DNA from: Brevundimonas sp.
GTDB taxonomy: Bacteria; Pseudomonadota; Alphaproteobacteria; Caulobacterales; Caulobacteraceae
Direction of reading: 5' to 3'
DNA: 8,159 bases
NCBI GenBank assembly: GCA_024711185.1
Contig: JANJTI010000043.1
Location: forward strand, 1-8,159
Every line of letters starts with the position of its first letter. Position 1 is the first letter of the stretch. The position numbers and the translations under genes were made by a program. Shown here one piece after another: positions 7,301-8,159 of this stretch. The notes under the pieces are model-generated. The model saw only the letters and a program-made list of their open reading frames with translations. It was not told where the DNA came from and searched no databases.

Positions 7301-8159
7301 CAGGCCGCCTCCACCCGCACGCCGCGCGCGGTCAGCTGCGCCACCGCCGCCTCTGCGTCGCCGCCGGTGAACGCCACCGTCAGCTGTCCGTATGGTTCGC
7401 CGCGGATGCGGCTGATTCGACCCGACAGGATCGAATAGTCCACGCCGACCGAGCGCGCGACCCGGCTCAGCTCCGGCTCATAGGTCGCCGCGCCGCGGAA
7501 GGTCAGCCTGGCCAGTCGCGCCCCGGGAGGCACGATGGATGCGTCGAACGCCTCCTCGCCTTCGGCCAGCATGGCGCGGGTGGTCTCGTGCTGCGGATGC
7601 AGGAAGACGTCGGCGGTGGCGCCCTGCTCCACCACCCGGCCGTCCTTCATCACCGCCACCCGGTCGCAGACCCGCCGGACCACCTCCATCTGGTGGGTGA
7701 TCAGCACGATGGTCAGGCCCAGCTCCCGGTTCAGCTGATCGAGCAGCGTCAGAATGTCTTCGGTCGTTTCGGGGTCCAGCGCGCTGGTGGCCTCGTCGCA
7801 CAGCAGCACCTTCGGCTCCGTCGCCAGCGCCCGCGCGATGCCGACCCGCTGCTTCTGCCCGCCCGACAGCTGGGCCGGATGCTTCCGGGCGTGATCCGCC
7901 AGCCCCAGTTGCTCCAGCAGCTCCGCCACGCGCCGGTCGACCTCGGCGCCGCGCCGCCCCTCCAGCCGCAGCGGAAAGGCGACGTTCCCGGCCACCGTCT
8001 TCGCATTCAGCAGGTTGAAGTGCTGGAAGATCATGCCGATCCGCCGCCGCGCCGCGCGCAGCCCGGCGGCGTCGAGGGCGCTGATCTCCTGTCCGTCGAC
8101 GAACACCCGCCCGGCGTCCGGCCGTTCCAGCCGGTTGATCGTCCTCACCAGCGTCGACT
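7300..8159 (-). CDS. metN: Methionine ABC transporter ATP-binding protein (N-terminus beyond the window)
   Basis: MetN is the ATPase of the MetNIQ importer. The frame is open to the window edge. The first visible residues, [13 protein letters not shown], are the end of the Walker A motif, so only about the first 50-60 codons are missing. Visible motifs are the Q-loop IFQHFNLL, the signature LSGGQKQR (from 7869), Walker [14 protein letters not shown] (around 7806) and the switch histidine in LITHQME (7695-7693). The C-terminal part (about 7536-7303) matches the NIL domain, the ACT-like domain through which methionine inhibits this transporter. The internal GTG at 8148 is a valine codon, not a start. 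Upstream control, often by a SAM-responsive element in this lineage, would lie outside the window. Confidence 0.97.
   Translation of the reverse strand, partial: STLVRTINRLERPDAGRVFVDGQEISALDAAGLRAARRRIGMIFQHFNLLNAKTVAGNVAFPLRLEGRRGAEVDRRVAELLEQLGLADHARKHPAQLSGGQKQRVGIARALATEPKVLLCDEATSALDPETTEDILTLLDQLNRELGLTIVLITHQMEVVRRVCDRVAVMKDGRVVEQGATADVFLHPQHETTRAMLAEGEEAFDASIVPPGARLARLTFRGAATYEPELSRVARSVGVDYSILSGRISRIRGEPYGQLTVAFTGGDAEAAVAQLTARGVRVEAA

Noticed and set aside
6428..7438. A 336-codon plus-strand open frame across metQ, metI and metN
   Set aside because: It is antisense to three recognisable met genes and is a His/Gln/Arg-rich shadow translation.

Overview
The window is very GC-rich, has strong third-position G/C bias, and looks like a chromosomal stretch of an alphaproteobacterium. 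The Caulobacterales (Caulobacter/Brevundimonas type) are my best guess. This rests on promoter-like elements close to the Caulobacter sigma-73 form, GANTC (CcrM-type) sites placed at promoters, and the style of the helicase and the small secreted proteins. The genus is inferred, not shown.

Left part (1-1021): the start of a nuo (respiratory complex I) operon on the minus strand, with nuoA complete and nuoB cut by the window edge. A candidate promoter and a perfect 15-bp palindrome lie upstream of it. A plus-strand tRNA-Asp(GUC) follows with its own promoter, and a perfect 10-bp hairpin overlaps the tRNA 3' end.

Middle part (1090-5267): a small minus-strand gene for a predicted exported protein of unknown function is divergent from a plus-strand series. 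The series is an RhlE-type DEAD-box RNA helicase, a GGDEF diguanylate cyclase with a degenerate I-site, and a PlsC-like acyltransferase. The helicase has a long disordered RG/Ala/Pro-rich tail that ends in IPAFLRR, nearly identical to the conserved C-terminal peptide of the division protein FtsZ. This is the most unusual signal in the window.

Right part (5274-8159): a small exported helical protein of unknown function and a methionine ABC importer operon, transcribed metN-metI-metQ on the minus strand. metN runs off the window. metQ, the binding lipoprotein, is interrupted by one in-frame TAG while the rest of the frame stays intact. This is either a recent nonsense mutation or a sequence error.

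There is no CRISPR array, insertion sequence, integrase or recognisable defence system. Most of the window is ordinary core-genome content.
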